Positions 43,131 to 52,669 of a DNA stretch of 64,000 nucleotides are shown here, one piece after another (the first letter of the stretch is position 1; the number at the start of each line of letters is the position of its first letter). Position numbers and translations under genes: made by a program. The stretch comes from Versatilivorator sp963663845 (GTDB lineage Bacteria > Acidobacteriota > Terriglobia > Versatilivoradales > Versatilivoraceae). The DNA is taken from positions 3,162,001-3,226,000 of the forward strand of contig OY760650.2 in the NCBI GenBank assembly GCA_963663845.2, read 5' to 3'. The notes beneath the pieces are model-generated. The model was not told where the DNA came from. It did no database searches and saw only the letters and a program-made list of their open reading frames with translations.

Positions 43131-44540
43131 TCAGAACTTGTAGCTGGTGAACAGGTAGGAGTAAGTGAAGGGGTGGCCGGGGGTGTTGGCCCTGACGAAG
43201 GGGCCGGGGAGCAGGTGCGCCAGGCCGGCTCCCAGCGTGAAGTTGTCCGTCACCGGCACCGTGAAGACGGCGTCGACTTCGGCGCCGACCCTTGCGTCGC
43301 GGGCGCCCCCGTGGGGTGGGGCCACCGACACTCGCCCGACCGCGTTGTAGAGGGCATCGGTCCTGGAGGCCAGCCGGAAGGAGTGGAATTCCAGGAGTAG
43401 CGTCAACTTGGAGTGCGGCTTGAACTCGCTCCCCAGGCGCAGGCCCTTGTGGTTGCGCCAGCCGACCCGGTTGGCGCGGCCGTACAGGAAGGCGGTGGTG
43501 GGATAGAGGTTGTCGAAGCCCTCGATTCGGCCGTCGTCGGGATCCTTGTCGCCCGAGCCGAAGTTGTAGTGGACATAGAGGCGCGGGTTCAGCCTGGCCT
43601 CGATCGAATAGCCCAGTTCTCCGTAGCCGGCCCAGGCCTGGATTTCAGCGCCTGCCGCCTGCCCCCACTGGCGGACCAGGGCGGCGTTGTAGTCCCAGGG
43701 CCCGAGCCCTTTGCCCCAGGCCCGCAGTCCCAGGGTATAACGGTCCAGGTCTCCGACTGCTTTCAGCTCGTTGACGACCGAGGACTTCGTCTGCCAGAGC
43801 AGGTAGGGTTCGAGAGTGGACCCGGGGATGACGTTCTCCAGGGAGCCGTAGAGTCCGTGCAGGTATTCTCCCTCGACCGACCGGTTCAAGCGGCGGTTGG
43901 GGTCGTTCCGCACCACCGAGGCCGAGAAGAGGTCGAGCTTGGCGCCCGCTCCCCGCACCTGCAGCCTGACGGCGTCGAAGACGCGGGAGGTGTTGGACCA
44001 GTTGGGAGCCCCAATCAGGCGCGAGTCGCCGTAGATCAGCGCCTGCCGGCCCACTTTCAGAGAAGCCGGGGCCTGGCTGGCGCCGATCTCGGCATAGGCC
44101 TGGCGCAGGTCGAACGGATCCCGGACGGCTCCGGAGTTGGACAGCGCCGGCCGGATGCCCGGCGCCCTGGAGTCCTGGGCCTGAATCCCGAAGTTCAGCC
44201 AGGAGACCGGCCGGATCCCCACCTCCAGGCGGGTCCGGGTCAGTCCGTAGTCGTCGTCGCTGTCCTGGCTGTAGCCCAGGCCCCGTCCGCTTTCCACGCG
44301 AAAGCGGAACTCGCCGGCCAGGGAGAGCCAGCCCGGCAGCTCGTCACCCAGACCGCTCTGCAGCGTGACCGGAGTTTCGTCATGCTTCGGGGCGCCGCCT
44401 TGGCCAAAGCCGGCGGGCGTCGACAGGACCCAGATCAGTCCGGCAAGAACCGCCCGCTTGAGCAAGGCGGAGGCCTTCCGCCGGGCGGTACGGCTTGGAG
44501 GGACGGTCGAGACCTGTCCTGATGGCTGGCGTAGAGCCAT
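43131..44540 (-). CDS. Outer-membrane porin, alginate-export type
   Basis: About 469 residues. The signal peptide is LLKRAVLAGLIWVLSTPAGFGQG. The rest is beta-strand-like with alternating polar and hydrophobic residues and ends in an aromatic C-terminus (SYLFTSYKF), typical of beta-barrels. SLAGEFRFRVESG, TRTRLEVGIRPVSWLNFGIQAQDSR, DLRQAYAEIG and LKVGRQALIYGDSRLIG match the alginate-export porin family (AlgE-like 18-strand barrels), which conduct polyanions or other solutes. The long N-terminal frame upstream of 44540 is not believed. The substrate is unknown; it follows the histidine kinase by 139 bp. Confidence 0.82.
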   Translation of the reverse strand: MALRQPSGQVSTVPPSRTARRKASALLKRAVLAGLIWVLSTPAGFGQGGAPKHDETPVTLQSGLGDELPGWLSLAGEFRFRVESGRGLGYSQDSDDDYGLTRTRLEVGIRPVSWLNFGIQAQDSRAPGIRPALSNSGAVRDPFDLRQAYAEIGASQAPASLKVGRQALIYGDSRLIGAPNWSNTSRVFDAVRLQVRGAGAKLDLFSASVVRNDPNRRLNRSVEGEYLHGLYGSLENVIPGSTLEPYLLWQTKSSVVNELKAVGDLDRYTLGLRAWGKGLGPWDYNAALVRQWGQAAGAEIQAWAGYGELGYSIEARLNPRLYVHYNFGSGDKDPDDGRIEGFDNLYPTTAFLYGRANRVGWRNHKGLRLGSEFKPHSKLTLLLEFHSFRLASRTDALYNAVGRVSVAPPHGGARDARVGAEVDAVFTVPVTDNFTLGAGLAHLLPGPFVRANTPGHPFTYSYLFTSYKF

Positions 44541-44679
44541 TGACTCGGTGATTCCTGTCTCTCTCGCATGAGGGCTCGGAGAGTCCCCACCGCGGAGGTC
44601 AAGCCAACTACGGTTTGGAGATGACCTCAAGGCCTTGCCTTTGATCCATGCCGTTCCGGCCGGGGCGCCTGCCGCCGGC

Positions 44680-47142
44680 TCAGGAGTCCCTGGGCTCGAG
44701 CCTGTCCGATTCCCCGGATGAGAGCACCGGCTCATCCTCCTCTTCGTCCGCATCTTCCGGTTCAGCCATTATCGCGGGCGATTCCAGGGGCAACTCGACC
44801 AGCATCTCGGTGAAGCTGCCGGGTTCGGTCTCCACCTTGATGGCTCCTCCATGCTGGCGCACGATGTCGTTGGACAGGGCCAACCCCAGCCCGGTTCCCT
44901 CGTTGGTGGGCTTGGTGGTGAAGAAGGGGTTGAAGATCTTGTCGACGACCTCGGCGGGAATGCCGCTCCCGTTGTCCCGCACGCGGATTTCGATCCGGTC
45001 CTCCAGGCGCTTGGTATTGAGCCAGAGAATCGGACTGTATTCGCCCTCCCCGTCAGCCTGTTCTCCGCCGTCCGTCTCCAGGGAACGCCGTCTCTCATCG
45101 GTGGCATAGCAGGCGTTGCTGACCAGGTTGAGGAAGACGCGTCCGATGTCCTGAGAGACGACGTCGATGGATTCGATCTGCGGGTCCAGGTCCTGCTTGA
45201 TATCCAGGTTGAACGACTTGTCGGTGGCCCGGGCGCTGTGGTAGGCCAGTCGAGCGCTCTGATCGAGCAGACCGTTGATGTCGGTCGGCTGCCGCTCGCC
45301 CGAACCTCGCCCCATGGAGAGCATGTCGTGTATCACCCGGTTGGCGCGGTCGCCGTGGTGGCGGATGCTCTTGAGATTGCCGGTCAGATCTCCGGAAATC
45401 TCCTCGATCAACTCCCGGTCCTCCTTGCTCAGCTTCTCCTGGTTGTCGGTGAGGACCTCCCCCAGTTCTTCCATCAGCTCCTCGGAGACTTCCGAGAAGT
45501 TCTTGACGAAATTGAGCGGATTCTTGATCTCGTGGGCCACGCCGGCGGTGAGCTGGCCGAGTTCCGCCAGCTTGTCGCGCATGACCATTTGGTCCTGGGC
45601 CTTGCGCAGGTCGTCCATGGCTTTCTCGAGCTGAGAGTTCTTTCCCTTCAGCTCTTCGGCCAGCTTCTCGACCAGGTTCAGGCGCTGAACCTCCAGGGCG
45701 TGACGCCGAAATACCTCCAGGGCCGCCGCCATCTCGGCCACCTCGTCGTGCCCGCTGATCTCCACCCGGGCCTCCAGATCGCCTCCGGCCATGCCGCGCA
45801 TGCGATCGGACAGCTTGTTGAGGCGGCGCAACAGGATCTTTCCCACAAACAGCCAGCCGATCAGCAAGGCGCCCGTGATACTGACCAGGTTCAGGATCAA
45901 CAGCAGTCTGCTTCCAAAGAGGATGGCCTGCGCGGAGGAGAGAGTCGCATCCTGAGCCCGCGCACTGGCCGAACCGACCATCCCTTCGACTTCGGCCACC
46001 AGGTCGATGGAGAGTCTGCGATTGCGCTCCAGCAGGTCCCGCTGCCTGTTGGAGAGACCGAGCTCCTGGGCGCGCAGATCGAATCCATTCTGTTCCCCCA
46101 GCCCCAGGTCCAGCAGGCGGTCGAAAACCGGGGTGATCCTGTCTCGCAACGGAGCCCTGCCGAGAGCCGAAAGGCTGCGCCCGATACCGTCGCGGGCCGA
46201 CTCGAAACGTTCCCGAACCGGCTCGATCAGGGGGATTTCCGTCAGATTGGTGACGCCCGCCAGAAGCTGGGTGGCCGTGGTCGCATGGGCCTGCAATTCA
46301 GTCATGTGACGGTAGCGGTTGAACTCGGACTTCGAGAAGTGCCGTGCCGGGGAATCCGGCTGTTGGCCAAGGTTGCTGTAGCCGGTCAGCGCATAGAAGT
46401 AATGGTCATCGACGGCCGGAACCAGGATGCGGGTCAGTTCGTCCTGCAGGGTCTCCAGATTCGCGAGCAGTTCTTCGCTTCGCCGGCTCAGCGAGAAGGA
46501 CTGGGATACCGAATCTCGAATGGCCCCGATGTTCGAGATGATTTCACTCCCATGGGCGAGAATGCGCGAGACGGTTTCTTCTTCTCCTTCCCGTGGGGTC
46601 AGGGCTTGAAGGCGTGTTTCGAAGTCCGTCTGCTCCTTGGCGACCGCGGCGGCGACGTTGGTGAAGTCCGCCGGAGTTGCGGCGGTGACCAGGCGCGGGG
46701 CCGCCGCCACCAGGATGCCGGCCTGGCGGGCCACGCCGAAGGCTGCGGTCATTTCCGGGATGCTCTCCTCGTTGACCCGGTTCTGGGCATCGCCCACCTG
46801 GTTGAAGGAGAACCAGGCCACCAGGCTTGCCGACAGGGTGATGGCCACCGCTCCGCCCAGCCCGATGTAGAGCTGCATTCCAAGCCGGATTCGGCCTTCC
46901 AGGAGCCGCTGCGCCAGCTCCATCGCCAGGCTGCGATGGCGTTGAACCCTCTCGGTCCCGATCAGGCGGGACAAGAGGCTCAAGACGGCTGTCACGAATC
47001 GGCTCTCGGACAGTTGCTGCAGCAGAGCGGCGGCGGCGGGTCCCACCGACCGGCCGAATGGGGTCTTGGAGCGGCCGGCAGGGCGCTCGGATTCCCCGGA
47101 GTGAAAACGGTTCTTGAACAAGCGTCGCAGCCGGTCGATCAC
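44680..47142 (-). CDS. Membrane histidine kinase with HAMP domain
   Basis: About 820 residues. Membrane helices lie near residues 94-115 and 390-412, enclosing a large helical periplasmic domain. The HAMP segment is at about residues 412-465 (LNKLSDRMRGMAGGDLEARVEISGHDEVAEMAAAL), then a coiled coil. The kinase core is VAHEIKNPLNFVKNFSEV, NLVSNACYATDERRR, RDNGSGIPAEVVDKIFNPFFTTKPTNEGTGLGLAL. The C-terminus is acidic. Start GTG 47142 overlaps the binding-protein stop (GTGA). Being next to a periplasmic binding protein and a receiver-phosphatase, it is the likely sensor of this operon. Confidence 0.9.
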   Translation of the reverse strand: MIDRLRRLFKNRFHSGESERPAGRSKTPFGRSVGPAAAALLQQLSESRFVTAVLSLLSRLIGTERVQRHRSLAMELAQRLLEGRIRLGMQLYIGLGGAVAITLSASLVAWFSFNQVGDAQNRVNEESIPEMTAAFGVARQAGILVAAAPRLVTAATPADFTNVAAAVAKEQTDFETRLQALTPREGEEETVSRILAHGSEIISNIGAIRDSVSQSFSLSRRSEELLANLETLQDELTRILVPAVDDHYFYALTGYSNLGQQPDSPARHFSKSEFNRYRHMTELQAHATTATQLLAGVTNLTEIPLIEPVRERFESARDGIGRSLSALGRAPLRDRITPVFDRLLDLGLGEQNGFDLRAQELGLSNRQRDLLERNRRLSIDLVAEVEGMVGSASARAQDATLSSAQAILFGSRLLLILNLVSITGALLIGWLFVGKILLRRLNKLSDRMRGMAGGDLEARVEISGHDEVAEMAAALEVFRRHALEVQRLNLVEKLAEELKGKNSQLEKAMDDLRKAQDQMVMRDKLAELGQLTAGVAHEIKNPLNFVKNFSEVSEELMEELGEVLTDNQEKLSKEDRELIEEISGDLTGNLKSIRHHGDRANRVIHDMLSMGRGSGERQPTDINGLLDQSARLAYHSARATDKSFNLDIKQDLDPQIESIDVVSQDIGRVFLNLVSNACYATDERRRSLETDGGEQADGEGEYSPILWLNTKRLEDRIEIRVRDNGSGIPAEVVDKIFNPFFTTKPTNEGTGLGLALSNDIVRQHGGAIKVETEPGSFTEMLVELPLESPAIMAEPEDADEEEDEPVLSSGESDRLEPRDS

Positions 47143-48326
47143 GGTCGCCCCCCGCCCCGGAGCGTCTCGATGGGGTGATAGTAGCCGTCGCGGCCGATCC
47201 TGGTCAGGAAAACGGAATCGGAGCCCTGGTTGTCGGTGGCCCCGAAGCGGAGCTCGAACCCGTCCAGATCGATCGGGTCGGAAAGGCGCAGGCTGTCGAG
47301 GAATCCGGCTCGATCCACGTCCCGGCCGCAGCGTTCCAGGGCCGCGATGGCCAGGCGGCCGGCCAGGTAGCCTTCGAACGAGACGAATCCGGGAGTGGCG
47401 TCCGAATCGAAGGCCCACAGGGCTCGGTTGTAGTTGGCCGTGATGGGGTAGCTGGTGTCTGTCGGCGGGGGAACCACCTGGGTGACGAACACCCCGGCGC
47501 CGTCGCGGCCCAGCTCCTGGGACAGGGCGTTGCTGCCCACGAAGGAGAGCGCCATGAACACCGCATTCATTCGGGTGTGGCGCGCCCAGGCGATCAGGGA
47601 GGCGACCGGCTTGTAGGCGCCGATGAGAATCACCGCGCCGGGATTTTCGGCGCGCAGGTCGAGCAGAGGCGTCTTCACGGCGGTGGTGTTGCGCTGATAC
47701 ACCCCCACCGATACCGGCTTGAGCTGACGTCGCCCCAGGGAGCGTCTCAGGCTTCGGTAGGTGTCACGGCCGAACGAATCGTCCTGGTACATGACGCCGA
47801 TACGGTCGATGCCCAGCTTGTCGGCCAGGTGGGAGACCATGGTATCGATCTCCTGGCCGTAGGAGGCCCGAAGGTTGATGACGTTTTCCCACTCCGGCTC
47901 TCTCAGGAATGCGGCGCCGGTGAAGGGCGCGATGTAGGGAACTCCGGCGCCGGCGGCCACGGGGGTGGAAGCGCGCGAGGTCGGCGTGCCCACGGCCCCG
48001 ATGAGGGCGAAGACCTTTGCTTCGTGGATCAGTTGATGGGTGTTGGCGATGGCGGCTTCGGGCTCATAGGCATCGTCGAGGCTCTTCAGCTCCAACTGCC
48101 GCTCGTGAACGCCGCCTCTCTCATTGGCCTCGTGAAAGGCCGCCTCGATTCCCAGGCGCATGTTCCGCCCCAACTCTCGGGCGGGTCCGGTGAAGGCGGC
48201 CGATTGTCCGAAGAGGATACGATTGTCCGAGACCCCAACCTCTTGCGCGAAGCCCTCGGTGTGCCCGCAGAATAGAGATCCGGAGGCGAGCAGCAGCGCT
48301 GCCGCCTTCCGGCACGCCGGACTCAT
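47139..48326 (-). CDS. Periplasmic ligand-binding protein (branched-chain amino acid/amide type)
   Basis: 395 residues. The signal peptide (KAAALLLASGSLFCGHTEGFAQ) precedes a Peripla_BP_6 domain: ILFGQSAAFTGPARELGRNMRLGIEAAFHEANERGGVHERQLELKSLDDAYEPEAA, then ALIGAVGTPTSRASTPVAAGAGVPYIAPFTGA. Family members bind amino acids, amides or urea. No permease or ATPase gene is adjacent; instead it sits between an RsbW-like gene (ATGA overlap) and a histidine kinase (4-bp overlap). A sensing rather than transport role is inferred. RBS GGAGGG is before ATG 48326. Confidence 0.9.
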   Translation of the reverse strand: MSPACRKAAALLLASGSLFCGHTEGFAQEVGVSDNRILFGQSAAFTGPARELGRNMRLGIEAAFHEANERGGVHERQLELKSLDDAYEPEAAIANTHQLIHEAKVFALIGAVGTPTSRASTPVAAGAGVPYIAPFTGAAFLREPEWENVINLRASYGQEIDTMVSHLADKLGIDRIGVMYQDDSFGRDTYRSLRRSLGRRQLKPVSVGVYQRNTTAVKTPLLDLRAENPGAVILIGAYKPVASLIAWARHTRMNAVFMALSFVGSNALSQELGRDGAGVFVTQVVPPPTDTSYPITANYNRALWAFDSDATPGFVSFEGYLAGRLAIAALERCGRDVDRAGFLDSLRLSDPIDLDGFELRFGATDNQGSDSVFLTRIGRDGYYHPIETLRGGGRP

Positions 48327-48736
48327 CCGTCCCTCCGCTTGACCAGAGTCAGATGGTTTCTGTCCTGTTCGCGCCGGTAATGGGCTTCGTCCATCAGGGT
48401 CTGCACCAGGTAGACGCCCAGCCCGCCGATGGGACGGTCTTCGAGGCTGGCGTCCACATCGGGCGTCGGGGCCTGGGTCAGTGGATCGAAGGCGCGGCCG
48501 TCGTCGGCAATCTTGATGGTGAGGACGTCCGGTTCGGAGATCAGGTCGACCTCGATCTTGTGTCCCCCTCTTCCCTCGTAGCCGTAGTTGACGACATTGA
48601 CGATCACCTCCTCCAGCACCAGCTTGACCTGGTAGAGGAGGCTGGAGGGCCATTGCTCCTTTTCCCCGAGATCCTCGACGGCTGCTTCGAGTCGTTGCAA
48701 TTCGTCGAGCCGGGATTCGAGACGCAATGAGAGCAT
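48323..48736 (-). CDS. RsbW-like ATP-binding anti-sigma regulatory kinase
   Basis: 137 residues with a GHKL ATPase fold: LLYQVKLVLEEVIVNVVNYGYEGRGGH (N-box), KIADDGRAFDPL (G1) and GGLGVYLVQTLMDEAHYRR (G2). There is no H-box, which fits serine kinases of the RsbW/SpoIIAB class that switch partners with a STAS protein. Its target sigma factor is not in the window. It lies between the receiver-PP2C gene (5 bp) and the binding-protein gene. Confidence 0.88.
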   Translation of the reverse strand: MLSLRLESRLDELQRLEAAVEDLGEKEQWPSSLLYQVKLVLEEVIVNVVNYGYEGRGGHKIEVDLISEPDVLTIKIADDGRAFDPLTQAPTPDVDASLEDRPIGGLGVYLVQTLMDEAHYRREQDRNHLTLVKRRDG

Positions 48737-48741
48737 CGGGA

Positions 48742-49908
48742 TTAGTCGCCGTCGCTATCGTGCAGAAGTGTCAGGCACGTGATGTCGTCGGACTGTGGGG
48801 TGTCGCCGGCGAATTTCTCGACGGCGTCGAATACGGAACGGTTGGCCGCCTCGACATCGGTCGGCTCGGCGCCGGCGAAGACCTCTTGCAGGCGCTCGGT
48901 GCCGAACTGGTTCCCCTGTGCGTCGAAAGCTTCGGTGACGCCGTCGGTGTAGAGAACGAGCAGGTCCCCGGGAGTCAGGGTCACGGTATTGTTGTCGTAC
49001 TCGAGATCGGGCATCAAGCCCAGGGCAATGCCTCCGGTCAGGGGCAATTCGGCCGAGCTTCCGTCCGAATGCACGACCAGGGGAGAATTGTGCCCTCCGT
49101 TGGCATAGTGGAATCGCCGGCTGTCGGGGTCGTAGACGCCATAGAAGACCGTCACGAACATGGCGGCCTCGTTGTCCTCCTGCAGCAACTGGTTCACCTC
49201 GTGCAGCACTTCCCCGGGATCGGTCTTGCCGATGGCCGCACCCTTGATCAAGGTGCGGCAGGACATCATGAAGAGCGCGGCCGGAACCCCCTTGTCCGAT
49301 ACGTCGGCGATGGCGATGCCGATTCGGTTGTCCGAGAGCTGGATGACGTCGAAGAAGTCCCCGCCCACGTTGCGGGCGGGCTTCATGTTGGCGGACATCC
49401 GGCAGCCGGGTCGGTCGGGGAAACGGGTGGGCAGGATGGACTGCTGTATCTTGCTGGCCACGCCGAGCTCGTTTTGCAGCGCCACCAGCTTGTCGCGCGA
49501 TTCAAGGGCTTCGCGCCATTCGACAAGGTGTTGCAGGGTGCGTGAGATGGTGATTTTCAGGTCGTCGAAGTCGATCGGCTTGGTGACGAAGTCGAAGGCG
49601 CCCCGGTTCATGGCCGTTCGGATGTTCTTCATGTCTCCATAGGCCGAGATGATCACCGAGCGAACGTCGGGTTGGACCTTGGGAATCTGCTCGATCAGCG
49701 TCAGTCCGTCCATCTTGGGCATGTTGATGTCGGAGAGCACCAGGTCTATGTCCGGCTCCTCCTTCAGCCGCTCCAGGGCTTCCACGCCGTTGTGGGCAAA
49801 GACGAAACTGTAGCGGCCGGCGCGAATGTCACGGCGCATTCGCTGCAACATGAGCCGTTCGAGATCCACCTCGTCATCCACCACCAGAATCTTGTACTTC
49901 GATTTCAT
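48742..49908 (-). CDS. Response regulator fused to a PP2C (RsbU-type) phosphatase
   Basis: About 388 residues. The receiver domain (residues 1-125) begins KYKILVVDDEVDLE, with the phosphoacceptor Asp in DLVLSDINMPKMDG and a Lys in TKPID. A short coiled coil follows. The phosphatase of SpoIIE/RsbU type has ARNVGGDFFDVIQL, GIAIADVSDKGVPAALFM, YANGGHNSPLV and DDITCLTLL, with its metal-binding Asp residues. It would dephosphorylate the STAS protein when phosphorylated. ATG 49908 is chosen because the receiver begins there. Confidence 0.92.
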   Translation of the reverse strand: MKSKYKILVVDDEVDLERLMLQRMRRDIRAGRYSFVFAHNGVEALERLKEEPDIDLVLSDINMPKMDGLTLIEQIPKVQPDVRSVIISAYGDMKNIRTAMNRGAFDFVTKPIDFDDLKITISRTLQHLVEWREALESRDKLVALQNELGVASKIQQSILPTRFPDRPGCRMSANMKPARNVGGDFFDVIQLSDNRIGIAIADVSDKGVPAALFMMSCRTLIKGAAIGKTDPGEVLHEVNQLLQEDNEAAMFVTVFYGVYDPDSRRFHYANGGHNSPLVVHSDGSSAELPLTGGIALGLMPDLEYDNNTVTLTPGDLLVLYTDGVTEAFDAQGNQFGTERLQEVFAGAEPTDVEAANRSVFDAVEKFAGDTPQSDDITCLTLLHDSDGD

Positions 49909-50088
49909 CTGTCGGCCTACCCCTCTGCGGGTGATCCCATCGCTATTGCCGGACACTCCCGATTGCCTGCAGACGCCCGCCTCCCGTTTCCGGGAGGAAC
50001 AACCGCCCTACGCCCCATGGGCCGGTGAGGATCGAGCGCGGTCAATTGGAAACCGTCTCCCGTCGGACCACCGGGAACGCGAATGCCG

Positions 50089-50424
50089 CTAGCCGACAGC
50101 GGCTCTTGCCTCAGCCAAATTGGCGTGTATCGGGATGATCTTGTCGAAGCCGCTGATTTCGAAGACCTCCCGAATGGGCTCCGCGAGCGAGCAAATCAGC
50201 AGCTTGGCGCTCCTTTGCTGGAGGGTCTTGGCGGTCAGCAGAATCACCCGAAGGCCGGCGCTGCTGACGTATGAGACTTTCTCCAGATCCATAATCAAAA
50301 CCTGGTCGCTTTCGCTGATCGCGGATTTCAAGGCATCGTCGAACTCTCGTGCATTGATACTGTCGAGGCGGCCTCCCGCCCTTGCGACCAGGAGCGTACC
50401 TTCCCGCTCCGTACTGATCTCCAT
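50089..50424 (-). CDS. STAS-domain anti-sigma factor antagonist (RsbV/SpoIIAA-like)
   Basis: 111 residues. The STAS core includes VARAGGRLDSINAREF and LIMDLEKVSYVSSAGLRVILLTAKTL, where the serine pair in YVSSAGLR is the phosphorylation site in this family. It cycles between phosphorylated and free forms and binds the RsbW-like kinase when free. First gene of the signalling operon, 180 bp before the receiver-phosphatase gene. Confidence 0.92.
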   Translation of the reverse strand: MEISTEREGTLLVARAGGRLDSINAREFDDALKSAISESDQVLIMDLEKVSYVSSAGLRVILLTAKTLQQRSAKLLICSLAEPIREVFEISGFDKIIPIHANLAEARAAVG

Positions 50425-50588
50425 CGGCCTCGTCTCCTTGATGTCAGGTGCAACCTCAGGTTGGCCGTGACACCTGCATTATAGTTACCTGCTCACAAAT
50501 GGCTTAGTGTAACAGAAATGGTCCAATCGGAATAGCCACACGAAAAAACCATGAATCCGGCGCCGTTTCGCCCCGACACGGGGCAACC

Positions 50589-51524
50589 CTATTTCCGAGA
50601 CAGGACGCCGGTCCTTTCCGCAAAGGCCTCAAAGGCCTCCTCCCGCGCAGCCGGCGAACGCGCGCGCGCCCTCACCTTGACGGCTACCTCGATACGGGTG
50701 CTCTCGCCACCTCGCAAGACACCGCGTGTGGGAGACACGTCCCTGTAGTCTCGTCCCACTGCAATTCGCACGTGCCGCTCATCGGCCAGGCGCCGATTGG
50801 TAGGATCGAACCCCACCCAGCCGAGTTCCGGAAGCAGGCACTCGACCCAGGCATGAGTGGCGTTTCCCGGCGCCTGCTCGCCCTCCAGGCCGGAGAGATG
50901 CAAGTAGCCCGAGACGTAGCGGGCAGGAATGCCCCAGGAGCGCGCGATCGCGATCATGGCGTGGGCATAGTCCTGACAGACGCCGCTCCCGGACATGAGG
51001 ATGTGCTCGATGGAGGACGTTGCCGAGGTGCTTCCGGGAACGTAGCGGAAACAGCGGTGGAGCGTGTCCGAGAGCTGCAACAGCCCCTCCAGAGGATCGT
51101 CCCCGGGCCGAATGCCGTGTCGTTCGACGAATCGGGCGAGCAGGGGTGACGGCCGGGTCAGGGCGCTGGGGTGAACAAAGTCCCAGAGAGCGAGGGAGCC
51201 CTTCCACGATTGGATTTCATGCCAGGCGCCTGCGCCCAGAGAGGGCGGCAAGGCGCTGAAGGGGGCCGGCGAGACCGTGGAGCGGGCGGTGATCTCCATG
51301 ACCCGATGCTCGCCATTGAGACTGAAGACGTGTCGAGTATTGCCGAAACAATCCTGCTCGGAGGTCAGGAGAGCGGCCGGGTCGGTTTCGATTCCGAAAT
51401 TCAGGACGCGCTGCCCGCGGTCGTCTTGCGGTTTCAGACAGAGCATCATCATGCACTGCCTCGGACTGCGAGAGTAGTGGTAGCGGGAGAGGTGGTCGAT
51501 GTCGTAGTGGACGGCTTCAGCCAT
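50589..51524 (-). CDS. Transglutaminase-like cysteine protease-fold protein
   Basis: 311 residues. The N-terminal beta domain (YDIDHLSRYHYSRSPRQCMMMLCLKPQ) is the usual companion of bacterial transglutaminase-like proteins. The catalytic Cys lies in MSGSGVCQDYAHAMIAIAR, the His in NATHAWVECLLPELGWVGFDPTN, with the Asp following. No signal peptide, so probably cytoplasmic. It lies 4 bp after the alpha-E gene. Such proteins occur with alpha-E and circularly permuted ATP-grasp genes; the peptide made or cut is not known. Confidence 0.9.
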   Translation of the reverse strand: MAEAVHYDIDHLSRYHYSRSPRQCMMMLCLKPQDDRGQRVLNFGIETDPAALLTSEQDCFGNTRHVFSLNGEHRVMEITARSTVSPAPFSALPPSLGAGAWHEIQSWKGSLALWDFVHPSALTRPSPLLARFVERHGIRPGDDPLEGLLQLSDTLHRCFRYVPGSTSATSSIEHILMSGSGVCQDYAHAMIAIARSWGIPARYVSGYLHLSGLEGEQAPGNATHAWVECLLPELGWVGFDPTNRRLADERHVRIAVGRDYRDVSPTRGVLRGGESTRIEVAVKVRARARSPAAREEAFEAFAERTGVLSRK

Positions 51525-51528
51525 GGAA

Positions 51529-52497
51529 TCAGTGGACGGGGGCGTCCTCGACGCTATAGTCGATGTATGCGGTCATGATGTGATCGTGGAGGTTCCGGCA
51601 GTGCTCGCCGATCTGTTGGAGCATGGCCTCCCGGTCTGTCCTATCCGGCCATTCATACCGGATCAGGGCCTGCACCCGGCCTGCCAGCCGGCCGGCGGCG
51701 GCGCTGCTGGACGCGCTCGGTCCGTAGGCGATGGCAGCCAGTTCGGCGGCGGCGGAGTCCAGCGACCGGCAGAGCGAGTTGGGCAGCAGGGGGTCGGTTG
51801 CCAACAGGTCCAGCACCTGGTCGAGCCGGATCTCGACGCTGTGCTTGCGGTCATAGGCATCGAAGGCATGGTAGAGGCGCAGCAGGGCCGTGCAGTCCGC
51901 ATCCGGAGAATCCGGGTAGAGCCTGGCGGTGGCGATCTGTGACAGCAGGAGCGCCACCGAATGCTGGGCGCGCTCGATGTCGTGGCCCAACTGCATGAAG
52001 CGCCAGCCTTCGTCGCGGTACATGGTGGTCGCGGCCACCCCCGCGAAGGTATGGATGTCTTCCACCGCCCCCGAGTAGAAATTCTCGGGGGAGGTTTCCC
52101 AGATGTCCTCGATGTTCAATTTCTGCATCCTCAGATAGGCCAGGTTCAGGCAGATCCACATCTCTGCGCTGATGCGGTGGCGCATCTGACGGGCGTTCTC
52201 TCGTCCCAGGGCGAAGCAGTTCCAGACCGAGTCGGGATTGGAGCGCTCGAAAGTGAGATCTCCGGCCAGCGTGTAGGAATCGGCCAGGGTATAGCTGTCT
52301 CTCCTGTCGAACTGGATGCCGCCGAAAGGCGGCTGCCGGTTCAAGGCGCCGTATATTCTGGTCCAGCCCAGATGGATCTCCCGAACCGGCCTGTCCACCA
52401 GCGCCTCCACCTGCAACTGCAGCAGGCGGCAGAGGTGCTGCGCACGCTCCAGGTAGCGGCCCATCCAGTAGAGGCCCTGCGCGCTGCGCGAAAGCAT
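51529..52497 (-). CDS. Alpha-E domain-containing protein
   Basis: 322 residues, mainly alpha-helical. The start MLSRSAQGLYWMGRYLERAQHLCRLLQ is the characteristic alpha-E (DUF403) signature. ENARQMRHRISAEMWICLNL and DEGWRFMQLGHDIERAQHSVALLL are further family segments. Known as the constant neighbour of the transglutaminase-like gene; biochemical role unknown. A glutamate-rich helical domain is thought to work with the ATP-grasp enzyme. Confidence 0.9.
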   Translation of the reverse strand: MLSRSAQGLYWMGRYLERAQHLCRLLQLQVEALVDRPVREIHLGWTRIYGALNRQPPFGGIQFDRRDSYTLADSYTLAGDLTFERSNPDSVWNCFALGRENARQMRHRISAEMWICLNLAYLRMQKLNIEDIWETSPENFYSGAVEDIHTFAGVAATTMYRDEGWRFMQLGHDIERAQHSVALLLSQIATARLYPDSPDADCTALLRLYHAFDAYDRKHSVEIRLDQVLDLLATDPLLPNSLCRSLDSAAAELAAIAYGPSASSSAAAGRLAGRVQALIRYEWPDRTDREAMLQQIGEHCRNLHDHIMTAYIDYSVEDAPVH

Positions 52498-52669
52498 GAT
52501 CCCTCTCCGGTAGCGAAACGATCTCCGCTTCGCCTCCGACCCGACGGGGAATCGCCCCGGCCGCGCGCCGTCACCAGCACCAGCCGCGCTTGCCGCCGCG
52601 ATTCCCCCCTTTTCTCAAGCCATTCAACCAGGCCCCGGAACGAGGCCGGCCGCGCCCGCTCCGCCGGGC

